Source of the DNA: Winslowiella toletana
GTDB taxonomy: Bacteria; Pseudomonadota; Gammaproteobacteria; Enterobacterales; Enterobacteriaceae
Assembly (NCBI RefSeq): GCF_032164335.1
Contig: NZ_CP134152.1
Span: 2,294,001-2,358,000, forward strand
Direction: 5' to 3'
DNA length: 64,000 nt
Of the stretch, positions 9,274 to 18,035 are shown piece after piece. The translations under genes and the position numbers were made by a program. Position 1 is the stretch's first letter. Each line of letters starts with the position of its first letter. The notes below the pieces were generated by a model. That model was not told where the DNA came from and ran no database searches. It saw only the letters and a program-made list of their open reading frames with translations.

Positions 9274-10245
9274 ATGATGACACAAGGTAAAACTCAGCCT
9301 GCAGGACATCCATCTGCGCTGTTTAAATTTAATCTGCGTGATGCAGGAACGGTGATTGGGCTACTGATTATTCTTTTCACTTTTTCGATGCTGTCACCGG
9401 TATTTTTTACCCTGCCTAATCTGCTTAATATTCTGCAACAGTCTTCGATTAATGCCATTATTGCGCTGGGAATGACGCTGGTGATTATTTCCGGTGGTAT
9501 TGATCTCTCGGTCGGGCCGACAGCGGCGTTATCTGCGGTATTAGGCGCTACCCTGATGGTTTCCGGCGTGCCGGTGCCGCTGGCGATTATGGCGACGCTG
9601 GGAGTCGGCGCGATGTGCGGTATTTTTAGCGGCACGTTAGTGGCTTATGCCGGACTGCAACCATTTATCGTTACCCTTGGTGGCCTGTCGCTGTTTCGCG
9701 CGCTGTCGTTAATTTTTACCGGCGGCAATCCCATCTTCGGCATTCCGATGGAGTTTCGCAGCTTAATCAACAGTACCGTGCTGGGGATTCCCACGCCGAT
9801 TGTGATTGTGGTGGTGGTGGCAGTCACGCTGTGGGTCATTATGAATAAAACCCCACTTGGTGAGTACATTCTGGCGGTAGGCGGTAATGAGGAAGCCGCC
9901 CGGGTGGCTGGCGTGCCGGTAAAAAGAACCAAAGTGACGGTGTTTGTTATCTCGGGTGTATTAGCCTCGCTGGCGTCGCTGATTTTAATCGGTCGTCTCG
10001 GCGCGGCTGAGCCGACGATGGGAAATTTATGGGAGCTGGATGCGATTGCGGCGGCGGCGATTGGTGGCGCCTCATTAATGGGTGGCAAAGGCAGTGTGAT
10101 TGGCACCATTGTTGGCGCAATTATTCTCGGATCGCTGCGTAACGGCCTGACGCTTCTGAATATTCAGGCGTTTTATCAATTGCTTGCTACTGGCCTAATA
10201 ATTATCATAGCCATGTTGATTGACAGAGCGACTCGAGGCAAGTAA
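9274..10245 (+). CDS. Sugar ABC transporter permease
   Basis: A 323-residue inner-membrane permease of the RbsC/BPD_transp_2 class with about eight to ten hydrophobic helices. Diagnostic segments are GMTLVIISGGIDLSVG near residue 70, [14 protein letters not shown] in the cytoplasmic loop and IAAAAIGGASLMGGKG near the C terminus. One permease gene is present, so it probably acts as a homodimer with the preceding double ATPase. The stop codon overlaps the start of the RpiR-type regulator by one base (TAATG), showing a single operon. Confidence 0.9.
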   Translation: MMTQGKTQPAGHPSALFKFNLRDAGTVIGLLIILFTFSMLSPVFFTLPNLLNILQQSSINAIIALGMTLVIISGGIDLSVGPTAALSAVLGATLMVSGVPVPLAIMATLGVGAMCGIFSGTLVAYAGLQPFIVTLGGLSLFRALSLIFTGGNPIFGIPMEFRSLINSTVLGIPTPIVIVVVVAVTLWVIMNKTPLGEYILAVGGNEEAARVAGVPVKRTKVTVFVISGVLASLASLILIGRLGAAEPTMGNLWELDAIAAAAIGGASLMGGKGSVIGTIVGAIILGSLRNGLTLLNIQAFYQLLATGLIIIIAMLIDRATRGK

Positions 10246-11102
10246 TGAATCAGGATCCGAAAGCAATAGGTGCTCAAATTCGTATGCGTTTGCCAATGTT
10301 GACGCCACTGGAAAGAAAAGTCGTGGAGTCGATTACAGCCAGAACCGATTTATCCGAGCAGACAACGTTGAAAGAAATTGCTCAGGAAAATAATGTTTCT
10401 GATGCCATGATAGTAAAAATAGCCAAAAAGCTTAACTTCTCGGGCTTTCGGGATTTCAGAAGCAGTCTGGTTTACTATAATTACTCTGAAGTGGCAGGGC
10501 TGCATGCGGAAATAGAACCTGGTGACTCATCGGAACAATTACTGTCAAAAGTTTTCCGAACATCGATTCAGGCAATTGAAGAAACGCTGTCTATTCTCGA
10601 TGTTTCTGAATTCAATCGCGCTGCTGATATTCTTTTTAAAGCACGACATATCGACTTATATGCGGTGGGTGGCTCTGCCGCAGTGACGCGCGACCTGTCG
10701 CATAAACTGCTTAAAATTGGAATTAAAACCACAGCATACGATGATGCACATATTATGCTGATGTCAGCAGCGATTTTATCGGACGATGATGTAGTAATTG
10801 CAATCAGTCATTCCGGTGCTACACGCGCCGTTAATGAGCCGATTAAACTGGCGGCGCGTAACGGTGCCCGGGTTATTGCTATTACTAATTACTCCGAGTC
10901 GCCCATTGCGCGCGATGCGCATGTGGTGCTCACTTCAACTTCGCAGGGCTCTCATTTGCTGGGGGAAAACGCAGCGTCACGCATTGCACAGCTGAATATA
11001 CTGGACGCATTGTTTGTGGCTATTGCGAAAAAGGATCTTAATAAAGCAGAAAGGAATCTGATTAAAACTCAGCAGGCGGTCCAGAATTTAAGAGAATATT
11101 AG
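10245..11102 (+). CDS. RpiR-family transcriptional regulator with SIS domain
   Basis: A 285-residue regulator with an N-terminal RpiR helix-turn-helix (about residues 1-80, including TLKEIAQENNVSDAMIVKIAKKL) and a C-terminal SIS sugar-phosphate-binding domain (about 120-260, with YAVGGSAAVTRDLSHKL and AISHSGATRAVNEP). It most likely senses a phosphorylated intermediate of the imported sugar and controls this operon. It is embedded in the operon, overlapping the permease by one base and one base from the kinase gene, so it would be autoregulated. Confidence 0.9.
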   Translation: MNQDPKAIGAQIRMRLPMLTPLERKVVESITARTDLSEQTTLKEIAQENNVSDAMIVKIAKKLNFSGFRDFRSSLVYYNYSEVAGLHAEIEPGDSSEQLLSKVFRTSIQAIEETLSILDVSEFNRAADILFKARHIDLYAVGGSAAVTRDLSHKLLKIGIKTTAYDDAHIMLMSAAILSDDDVVIAISHSGATRAVNEPIKLAARNGARVIAITNYSESPIARDAHVVLTSTSQGSHLLGENAASRIAQLNILDALFVAIAKKDLNKAERNLIKTQQAVQNLREY

Positions 11103-11103
11103 C

Positions 11104-11967
11104 ATGAGTAAAATAGTAGTCACTGGTAGTCTCCATTACGACATTATGCTCCAGGCACACCATCGCCCTGAAAAAGGCGAAACCGTGATGGGTACTGACT
11201 GCGCATATAAATTTGGCGGTAAAGGCGGCAATCAGGCTTTGTCTGCCGCCCGAGCGGGTGCAGAGGTGAGCTTTATCGGTGCAGTGGGCGACGATGACCA
11301 GGGAAAATTTTTACTTTCGCAACTTAATCACGCTGGCGTTGATACGCAGCGGGTTGCGGTGCTGGATTCGGTGCCTTCAGGCATGAGTGTGGCAATCCTC
11401 GATGCGGAAAATGATTATGGCGCCGTGGTGGTATCCAATGCCAATAACGCTATCGATCCGGCACAGTTTACCGTAGTCAGCGCATGGCAAAATAGTGTCA
11501 TGCTGTTATTGCAGAATGAAGTACCTGAAAGTGTGAATGTCTGTGCCGCTGCGCAAGCGAAACTGCGCGGCGTTACGGTGTGCCTGAATGCGGCACCGGC
11601 CCGTGAAATCAGTGCCGAAATGCGCGCAGCGGTGGATTTGCTGGTGGTCAATGCGGTTGAGGCACGCGATCTTAGCGGGTTGAAAGTGGCTGACTTAGCA
11701 AGTGCCTGTCTGGCCGCGGAGTCATTAAGCCGTCAGTTTCCGGCGGTGGTGGTGACAGCCGGAGAATATGGCGTTGCCTGGTGCGAGCAGGGGCAGAGTT
11801 GCCAGTCGCTGGCGGCAGAGAAGGTGGTGCTGGTCAGTACTCACGGTGCAGGTGATTGTTTTATGGGGGTTTTAGCCGCAGCCTTATTGCGGCAGCACTC
11901 TTTAGCTGAGGCGGTGACTCTGGCTAATCAGGCCGCAGCGGAACATGTTTCACGACAGCCGATCTGA
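11104..11967 (+). CDS. PfkB-family carbohydrate kinase, ribokinase-like
   Basis: A 287-residue sugar kinase of the PfkB/ribokinase family. The N-terminal GGKGGNQAL motif and the C-terminal GAGDCF catalytic loop are both present. In the second signature the usual DT before GAGD reads STHGAGD, a small departure from ribokinase. As the last gene of the operon it probably phosphorylates the sugar after isomerisation. Its 3' end overlaps the convergent acyltransferase gene by 18 bases, so no room is left for a dedicated terminator. Confidence 0.85.
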   Translation: MSKIVVTGSLHYDIMLQAHHRPEKGETVMGTDCAYKFGGKGGNQALSAARAGAEVSFIGAVGDDDQGKFLLSQLNHAGVDTQRVAVLDSVPSGMSVAILDAENDYGAVVVSNANNAIDPAQFTVVSAWQNSVMLLLQNEVPESVNVCAAAQAKLRGVTVCLNAAPAREISAEMRAAVDLLVVNAVEARDLSGLKVADLASACLAAESLSRQFPAVVVTAGEYGVAWCEQGQSCQSLAAEKVVLVSTHGAGDCFMGVLAAALLRQHSLAEAVTLANQAAAEHVSRQPI

Positions 11968-13713
11968 CACTGACGGAACACTTGCGCCATGCGGTAGCCG
12001 TTCCTGCGACGCCGCAAGGTGAACGGCGATATAGCGCTGATAGCGCGAGGCTTTAAGCTGGGTCAGGTCCACCAGCACCAGCCCGTCAACACAGTGGTTA
12101 AAAGCCGGGTCGCTGCCGAAATCAATAAACTGCACGCCACCCGGTTCGCACAGCTCAGAATACTGTTTATACAGCGGCGGGATCGCAGTACCCAGATTAT
12201 TCAGCAGTTGCTTCAGGCGCTTTAAATCTTCCGCGTAATTGTCACCGGTAAACTGCGCCAGCACCGCAGGGAGCGAGGCTGGCCACGGACGGCGTGAGGT
12301 CGCCAGCGGCATCGTTGGCGCGAAGTAGAGACGGTAAAAGGCCACCAGCAGATCGCGAGCCGCTACCGGCATCCCGCCGGAGATCGATACCGGCCCAAAC
12401 AGATAGCGATATTGCGGATATTTCGCCAGATAAGCGCCTATTCCCAGCCACAAATAATCCAGGCCGCGTTTGCCCCAGTATGCCGGCTGAATAAAACTGC
12501 GCCCCAGCTCAATGCCCTGCAACAGCACCGGGTTCATCTGGTTGTCGTAATGAAACAAGCTCTGGCTGTAGATGCCATTCACGCCTTTGCGCGCCAGCTG
12601 CTCAGCGGTTGGAAGAAAACGGTAAGCACCGACAATATCCAGCGCCTGTTGATCCCACAGAATCAGATGATAATAGTCGTCGTCATAGTCATCCAGATCG
12701 CGCCGTTTGCCGCTGCCTTCACCCACCGCGCGAAAGGCAATTTCACGCAGCCGCCCCAGTTCACGCAGAATGGGCACATAGTCTTCACCGTTGCGACGGT
12801 AAAGATAGATCACTTTGCCATCGGCAAGGTGCCCAAGCACTTCACATTCTGCCAGCGCGCGCTTCAGCACCGCGCGATCCTCCGCACGGGCAATCGCCGG
12901 TTCGGTCTGAAACAGTGCGGATTTGTTCCGGGCAATGCGATAAAGATGACGTCGGAAACGCTTAGCCAGCTGCTTTGCTGGCGTATGACCGTCATGCCAG
13001 CTGGCAAAGGGAATGCATGCGCCAATTTTAAGTTTAAGCCGAGCCCCGCGATGCTTAAACATTTCGCGCACCAGCAGCAACATCGACAGCGGTTGATAAA
13101 TAATCGAGGTGGCATAAAACAGCATACTGTTACGCCCGCTGACGTGAACCGGCACAATCGGTGCCCGGAATCGTGCGGCGAGGCGAATAAAGCCGTGGCG
13201 CCATTTTCCGTCCCTGACGCCTTTACTGCCAAAGCGCGACACTTCACCGGCCGGAAAAAAGATCAGCACCCCGTGATTCTCAAGTTGCTCCTGCATCAGT
13301 GCTAACTGCTGGCGGTTGGTGCGATTGCCCATGTTGTCCACCGGCACCATCAGACTGCGCAGTGATTCAAGACAGTTCAGCAGGCGATTAGTGACAATTT
13401 TAACATCGCGCCGCACCTGCGACACTGCATGCAGCAGTGCCAGCCCATCCAGCGTGCCGAGTGGATGATTGGCCACGATAACCACCGGACCCTGGCTGGG
13501 GATCTGCTCCAGATCGCGCTCGCTCAGTTCACAGCGGATATCGAGATACTCCAGTACCTGTTCTACCCTATCCAGCCCTTTCAGGTGGCGATGATGCTGG
13601 TTAAATTGCTGAAACTCTTTTTCATGCAGCAGGATCCGCAGCACCTTTTTTTGCCAGCCCGGCGTTTTGCGCTGCGGATAAAGATCGTCGAGGACGGTTT
13701 CGAGTGTGAACAC
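11950..13713 (-). CDS. olsF: Bifunctional acyltransferase resembling ornithine-lipid synthase OlsF
   Basis: A 587-residue protein with two acyltransferase domains. The N-terminal half (about 60-270) is PlsC/OlsA-like with NHPLGTLDG and the FPAGEVSRFG motif; the C-terminal half (about 310-520) is a GNAT-like OlsB/hemolysin-type N-acyltransferase with LRELGRLREIAFR and ELGRSFIQPAYWGK. OlsF of Serratia proteamaculans has this fusion and makes phosphorus-free ornithine lipids: the C-terminal part acylates ornithine and the N-terminal part adds the second acyl chain. The order, length and motifs fit that enzyme; the reaction here is inferred. It is a single gene that converges on the sugar kinase. 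Confidence 0.75.
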   Translation of the reverse strand: MFTLETVLDDLYPQRKTPGWQKKVLRILLHEKEFQQFNQHHRHLKGLDRVEQVLEYLDIRCELSERDLEQIPSQGPVVIVANHPLGTLDGLALLHAVSQVRRDVKIVTNRLLNCLESLRSLMVPVDNMGNRTNRQQLALMQEQLENHGVLIFFPAGEVSRFGSKGVRDGKWRHGFIRLAARFRAPIVPVHVSGRNSMLFYATSIIYQPLSMLLLVREMFKHRGARLKLKIGACIPFASWHDGHTPAKQLAKRFRRHLYRIARNKSALFQTEPAIARAEDRAVLKRALAECEVLGHLADGKVIYLYRRNGEDYVPILRELGRLREIAFRAVGEGSGKRRDLDDYDDDYYHLILWDQQALDIVGAYRFLPTAEQLARKGVNGIYSQSLFHYDNQMNPVLLQGIELGRSFIQPAYWGKRGLDYLWLGIGAYLAKYPQYRYLFGPVSISGGMPVAARDLLVAFYRLYFAPTMPLATSRRPWPASLPAVLAQFTGDNYAEDLKRLKQLLNNLGTAIPPLYKQYSELCEPGGVQFIDFGSDPAFNHCVDGLVLVDLTQLKASRYQRYIAVHLAASQERLPHGASVPSVSDRLS

Positions 13714-13993
13714 GGTTATCTCTCCGGAGGCTTTTTCGCGACAGTAAACAGCCGGGATGACGATTTGATTACCGTTAAATGATAATCGTGTTAGTCGGAC
13801 AGACGCGTGCGCAAAAAAACGCTGGGCGGTCGAATGTTAATCGAAATAAACCTACTAACGGTATTGTTTCACTGTTGCAACAATGGGGGCATATCCAACA
13901 GAGAATCCAGATTGTTGCTGGATAAAACTTGCAGCTGGCTGTTAACTGGAACATTATTTTTTTCAAACAATCAATGTTGATTAGGAGAAGCCT

Positions 13994-14560
13994 ATGTCTG
14001 AAGTGCGTACTGTGAAGTTTGTGACGTTACTGGGAAGCTTACGTAAAGCCTCATTAAATGCCGTAGTGGCGAATAATCTGCCGGCACTGGCACCTGAAGG
14101 GGTGGAGATCAGTGCGCTTGGTTCAATCAGTGAGCTGCCACACTACGATGCCGATATTCAGGCAAGCGGATTTCCTCCGGCGGTGCAGGCGATGGGGCAG
14201 GCAATTGCTCAGTCAGACGGCGTGATTATCGTGATGCCGGAATATAACTATTCGATTCCGGGCGCGCTGAAAAATGCGCTGGACTGGATTTCACGCTTGC
14301 CAGAAACGCCTTTTGCCGGAAAGCCGGTGGCGATTCAGACTGCGTCGCCGGGCATGATTGGCGGCGCGCGCGCCCAGTACCATCTGCGCCAGGTGATGGT
14401 GTTCCTGGATGCGCAGGTACTGAATAAACCAGAAATTATGATCGGCCAGGCCGCGGCGCGAATTAATGCTGAATCGGGCGAAATTACCGATGAAAGTACA
14501 CGGCAGCATCTGACCCAACAAATTGCCGCGCTGGCGGCGCTGGTACGTCAGAAGAACTAG
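13994..14560 (+). CDS. NAD(P)H-dependent FMN reductase, ChrR-like
   Basis: A 188-residue flavodoxin-fold reductase, the length of E. coli ChrR (YieF), a soluble FMN enzyme that reduces quinones, chromate and other electron acceptors by two electrons. Family motifs are VTLLGSLRKASLNA at the N terminus (flavin phosphate loop), MPEYNYSIPGALKNALDW in the middle and GGARAQYHLRQVMVFLDA. A strong AGGAGAAG site precedes the start. It stands alone behind a 280-bp gap upstream in which no other gene was recognised. Confidence 0.85.
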   Translation: MSEVRTVKFVTLLGSLRKASLNAVVANNLPALAPEGVEISALGSISELPHYDADIQASGFPPAVQAMGQAIAQSDGVIIVMPEYNYSIPGALKNALDWISRLPETPFAGKPVAIQTASPGMIGGARAQYHLRQVMVFLDAQVLNKPEIMIGQAAARINAESGEITDESTRQHLTQQIAALAALVRQKN

Positions 14561-14899
14561 CTTGCCTGAGTTGATGCCGTATCATTCGATGCGGCATCAC
14601 AGCCACGGTTATTTAGGATGCTCCAGTCTGACTTACTGATTTTCTTCAAATTTCAGTGATGCATTTGTCTCCTTCATTTCCTCTGTATACTGATTTCTTC
14701 TGACCAGGAGAAGAGGTTTCTCGCTTACACCCGGTTGAAAAAAAAGTTTTAACTCGCCCACATAAACAGAATGAATGGTTCGATATTTTTGTAATTAGAA
14801 AATATATTTCAATGATGATGGCGCATCTGAATGACGCCATCTGCAAGCAAATCTGTCATTGATAAGAACCTGCGTAACGCAGCGATAAGGGCGAGAACG
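14561..14899. other. Gene-free stretch between chrR-like and MFS genes
   Basis: This 339-bp stretch holds a 12-bp-stem hairpin near its start (14572-14599) and then AT-rich sequence that presumably carries the promoter of the MFS gene. No convincing gene or RNA was seen. An in-frame ATG at 14831 could extend the MFS protein into it but lacks a ribosome-binding site. Confidence 0.5.
14572..14599 (+). terminator. Hairpin after chrR-like gene
   Basis: TGATGCCGTATC pairs with GATGCGGCATCA over 12 bp (one G-U) around an ATTC loop, 11 bases after the stop codon. There is no U tract, so termination is uncertain; it may protect the 3' end of the message. Confidence 0.45.
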
Positions 14900-16342
14900 A
14901 TGGAAACCAGGCAAACGCGTTATAACATGAAGTACGTTATGCTCTGCTGTACGGTCGCGGCATTTGGCGGACTGTTGTTGGGCTACGACTCTTCGATTAT
15001 ATCCGGAGCAATCGAACCGCTCAGTGAGCATTTCCGACTCTCTCCGGCAGAAACCGGTTGGGCAGTGTCCAATATTCTACTGGGAAGTCTGGTCGGCTGT
15101 TTTCTGGCACCGAAACTCAGTGACAAACTGGGGCGTAAAAAATCGCTGGCCATTACGGCACTGATTTTTACTCTCTCGGTTGCAGGCACGGCGGTAGCAC
15201 ACAATTTTACCGTATTTGTGGCTGCGCGCATGCTTGGTGGGCTGGCGATTGGTCTGGCGTCGGTGATTTCGCCGATCTATCTCGCTGAACTGTCACCTTC
15301 AAAGTTTCGCGGCAGAACCACTGCGCTCTATTCTGTTTGTTGCGTCGGAGGCCAGTCAGTAGTGCTGCTGACTAACTACTACATTCATCAGTCGATGCTG
15401 CCGGAGGCGATGGTGGATATCGGCTGGCGCTATATTCTGGCGACTGCGCTGGTTCCCTGCGCGTTATTTATTCTGTTTGTGATTTTTATTCCGGAGTCAC
15501 CTCGCTGGAACGTGCTGAAAGGGCGTGATAAATCCGCACTGGATACCCTGACTAAAATTTCCAATGGTAAACATGCGCAGACGGTATTCAACGAAATAAA
15601 ATCGTCCTTACCACAGAATGCCGCGCAGACTCATACTACCCGCTTCAGATTAAATAAAACCACCGTTCCGTTACTGATTGTCGGCATTGGTCTGGCCGTA
15701 GGCAACCAAATCAGCGGGATTAACGTGATTCAGTATTTTGGTCCCTCGCTGCTGAAAAATGTCTTTCCTGACGCTGGATCGGCGCTGCTGCAGACCTTCT
15801 GGCTTTCTGTCTGTCAGTTCGTCGGGGTGTTAATCGGTATGTCGTTGATTGATAGAGTAGGGCGTCGCAAGCTGCTGTTAATGGGCGCAATTGCTTCCTG
15901 CGTGTTTCTTACCTATTCATTTGTGGCTTTCTACTATCATTTGCCGGGTATGCTGGCGGTGATTGGCCTGTTCGCTTATATGATTTTCTTCGGCATCACC
16001 TGGGGGCAAATTGTCTGGACAGTACTGGGCGAGCTGTTTCCGACTGAGATTCGTGCGGTCTGCGTCGGTATCTCGATCTGTATGATGTCAGTGGCTAACT
16101 TTATTATCAGTACCACTTTCCCGATTATGAACAGCAATCCGTGGCTGCTGGAGATATTTCACGGCGGCTTTCCGCTGCTGCTGTTTGCGGTATTCTCACT
16201 GGGGATGTATTTCTTCACCTTCCGTTACCTGCCGGAAACCGCCGGGGTTTCACTGGAAAAAATCCAGCATCTGGTACTGGAGAAATTTCATGTTAACGCG
16301 CCAGCGAATAACGTCAGCGTCAGTAAAGTAGAAAATATGTAA
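14900..16342 (+). CDS. MFS sugar:proton symporter
   Basis: A 480-residue, 12-helix inner-membrane transporter of the sugar porter (SP) family, related to XylE/AraE/GalP-type symporters. Diagnostic motifs are GRKKS in the loop 2-3 region, PESPRW after helix 6, QISGINVIQYFGP in helix 7, a second GRR motif (DRVGRRK), PTEIRA and PETAG at the C-terminal end. The start at 14900 is chosen because AAGG lies 9 bases upstream and the longer form from 14831 has no such site. Its substrate is unknown. A long hairpin terminator follows. Confidence 0.87.
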   Translation: METRQTRYNMKYVMLCCTVAAFGGLLLGYDSSIISGAIEPLSEHFRLSPAETGWAVSNILLGSLVGCFLAPKLSDKLGRKKSLAITALIFTLSVAGTAVAHNFTVFVAARMLGGLAIGLASVISPIYLAELSPSKFRGRTTALYSVCCVGGQSVVLLTNYYIHQSMLPEAMVDIGWRYILATALVPCALFILFVIFIPESPRWNVLKGRDKSALDTLTKISNGKHAQTVFNEIKSSLPQNAAQTHTTRFRLNKTTVPLLIVGIGLAVGNQISGINVIQYFGPSLLKNVFPDAGSALLQTFWLSVCQFVGVLIGMSLIDRVGRRKLLLMGAIASCVFLTYSFVAFYYHLPGMLAVIGLFAYMIFFGITWGQIVWTVLGELFPTEIRAVCVGISICMMSVANFIISTTFPIMNSNPWLLEIFHGGFPLLLFAVFSLGMYFFTFRYLPETAGVSLEKIQHLVLEKFHVNAPANNVSVSKVENM

Positions 16343-16349
16343 CTGGAAT

Positions 16350-16395
16350 ACGCCATTCAGTCAGTTTCCGGTGGAAACCGGCTGGACGGCGTTTT
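16350..16395. terminator. Long hairpin terminator between MFS and HAD genes
   Basis: Twenty-base arms (16350-16369 and 16373-16392) pair at 18 positions, including two G-U pairs, around a 3-base loop and run into TTTT on the plus strand. It lies between convergent genes and serves the MFS gene best. Confidence 0.7.
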
Positions 16396-16406
16396 CCTTA
16401 ATCTGC

Positions 16407-17219
16407 TCAGTAAAAAGGGGCACAACCTTCCAGTGCCTGATCAATGATATCCAGCACCGCTTCCTCATTATTATGCCCGGCCTGATAGCGTGCCACCTGT
16501 TTAATCTCTTCACTGGCATTAGCCATACTGAAACTGTATCCGGCCATCGTCAGCATTTCCTTGTCATTGGCGCTGTCGCCGAATGCCAGCATCGCCGCAT
16601 CATCTATATCCCAGTGCTGTTGCAGGATCTTCAGGCCGTTAGCTTTATGAACGCCAGGAATAATCAGGTCAACAAACCCAAACCCGCTGGTGACAGGCGT
16701 GACGCTGCCGTTGAGCACGGTGCCCAGATGCGCAGAGAGTTGTGGTATCAGGGAATCGTCCAGCGTCAGGGCAAATTTAAAGATATCGTCCGGCAGCTCT
16801 GCCACGTCATGGTAGCGCTGCAGGCGATAATAATGACGCGACATCAGCGCGACCACGGAATCTGGCGCGGTATGGTGCAGCCAGGCACCTTGCTCGCCGC
16901 AAACTACCGTGTATACCTGCTCCATTTGCGCCAGTTCAGCCATTATATGACGCACATCAGTAAAGGGGATATGACCACAGAACAGCGGTTTATTTTCACT
17001 GAATACGTATGCGCCATTCTCGGCAACAAAGGTAATCTCGCTGGCAATTTCAGGGAAAAAGCGGGTCAGCTGATAAAACTGGTTTCCGCTGGCGACGACA
17101 AACTTAATCCCCTGGCGCTGCATTTGCTGGTACTGAAGGTTAAAGCGCGCCCGGTTATAACTTTTGTTGTCACTGAGAAAGGTTCCATCCATATCGACGG
17201 CAATTAATTTTACTGACAT
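16407..17219 (-). CDS. HAD-IIB sugar phosphatase, YbiV/SupH-like
   Basis: A 270-residue Cof-type haloacid dehalogenase phosphatase, very close in length and sequence to E. coli YbiV (SupH), which dephosphorylates sugar phosphates. The nucleophile motif VDMDGTFL is at residues 8-15, motif II SGN is near residue 45, and motif IV FGDSANDKEML near residue 212 binds magnesium. The C2 cap domain lies between. Its position between an MFS sugar porter and gstA suggests a metabolic rather than regulatory link, but no operon partner is evident. Confidence 0.88.
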   Translation of the reverse strand: MSVKLIAVDMDGTFLSDNKSYNRARFNLQYQQMQRQGIKFVVASGNQFYQLTRFFPEIASEITFVAENGAYVFSENKPLFCGHIPFTDVRHIMAELAQMEQVYTVVCGEQGAWLHHTAPDSVVALMSRHYYRLQRYHDVAELPDDIFKFALTLDDSLIPQLSAHLGTVLNGSVTPVTSGFGFVDLIIPGVHKANGLKILQQHWDIDDAAMLAFGDSANDKEMLTMAGYSFSMANASEEIKQVARYQAGHNNEEAVLDIIDQALEGCAPFY

Positions 17220-17336
17220 ACCGGCACCTTTAAGTAAGATTAAAAAGCAAAGTTAGTGCCAGTTTATTCGCTTAAAGAAAATTTAAAAGGGGTAAAGCTG
17301 ACCAGAACTTTCCCCTTTTATGCTACTGATGTGGCG

Positions 17337-17942
17337 TCAGACCAGTCCTTCAGCTTTTAAAGCCGCAGCGACAGCAGGGCGCTCAGCCACCCGTTCCATC
17401 CAGTCATTTAACGCATCAAGACCGTCAAGATTCAGTTTCAGCGCGCGCGCCCAGCGAGTAACGGTAAACAGATAGGCATCGGCGACGGTAAAGCGAAGAC
17501 CCATCAGCCACTGTTTCTCCTGCAGCTGACTGTTGACGTATTGAAACTTCTTCTCCAGCTGGCTGCGCGTCAGCTGCTTGTACTCTTCCGGCGTCGCCGG
17601 GTTAAATAACGGGCTAAAGCCTTTATGCAGTTCAGTGGCGATATAATTCAGCCATTCAATCGTGTGGTAACGCGTCAGGCTACCGGACGGGGCCAACAGC
17701 TGGCGATCGGCTTTCAGATCCGCCAGATACTGGACGATAGCAACCCCTTCGGTCAGCAGGCCGCCATCATCCAGCAGCAGCGCCGGAACCTGTCCTTTGG
17801 CATTGATTTGCAGATAATCTTCACCGCTTTCGGTTTTCTTGCTGGCCAGATCGACATTAACCTGGGTGAAGTCGAGGCCGCACTCACGCAGCACAATATG
17901 TGGCGAGAGTGAACAGGCGCCGGGTTTACTGAACAGTTTCAT
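17337..17942 (-). CDS. gstA: Glutathione S-transferase
   Basis: GstA conjugates glutathione to electrophiles in the cytoplasm. The 201-residue product, the E. coli length, starts [12 protein letters not shown], with Cys10 as the beta-class catalytic residue, has the [14 protein letters not shown] glutathione-binding segment with its cis-Pro, and an all-helical C-terminal domain with [11 protein letters not shown]. The start at 17942 is preferred over an in-frame ATG 13 codons upstream because AGGAGC precedes it and the longer form adds unmatched residues. In E. coli the gene lies between pdxY and dtpA, so it marks where the ancestral order resumes. Confidence 0.95.
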   Translation of the reverse strand: MKLFSKPGACSLSPHIVLRECGLDFTQVNVDLASKKTESGEDYLQINAKGQVPALLLDDGGLLTEGVAIVQYLADLKADRQLLAPSGSLTRYHTIEWLNYIATELHKGFSPLFNPATPEEYKQLTRSQLEKKFQYVNSQLQEKQWLMGLRFTVADAYLFTVTRWARALKLNLDGLDALNDWMERVAERPAVAAALKAEGLV

Positions 17943-18035
17943 TTGATGCTCCTGAAGCTCAGAGAAAAAGGATCTCATCATCTTAGTGCCGGAAACGCCG
18001 GTTGTCAGTGATGATCTGCGCGATGGTGACAGCCA

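Noticed and set aside
12412..13305. 297-aa plus-strand frame opposite the OlsF-like gene
   Set aside because: It is antisense to a protein with clear acyltransferase motifs and shows no family features.
13775..13966. 63-aa minus-strand frame in the gap upstream of the chrR-like gene
   Set aside because: It has no ribosome-binding site or recognisable feature and lies in the promoter region of two divergent genes.
16371..17207. 278-aa plus-strand frame opposite the HAD phosphatase
   Set aside because: The minus-strand frame has all HAD motifs; the plus-strand frame has none and starts inside the terminator.
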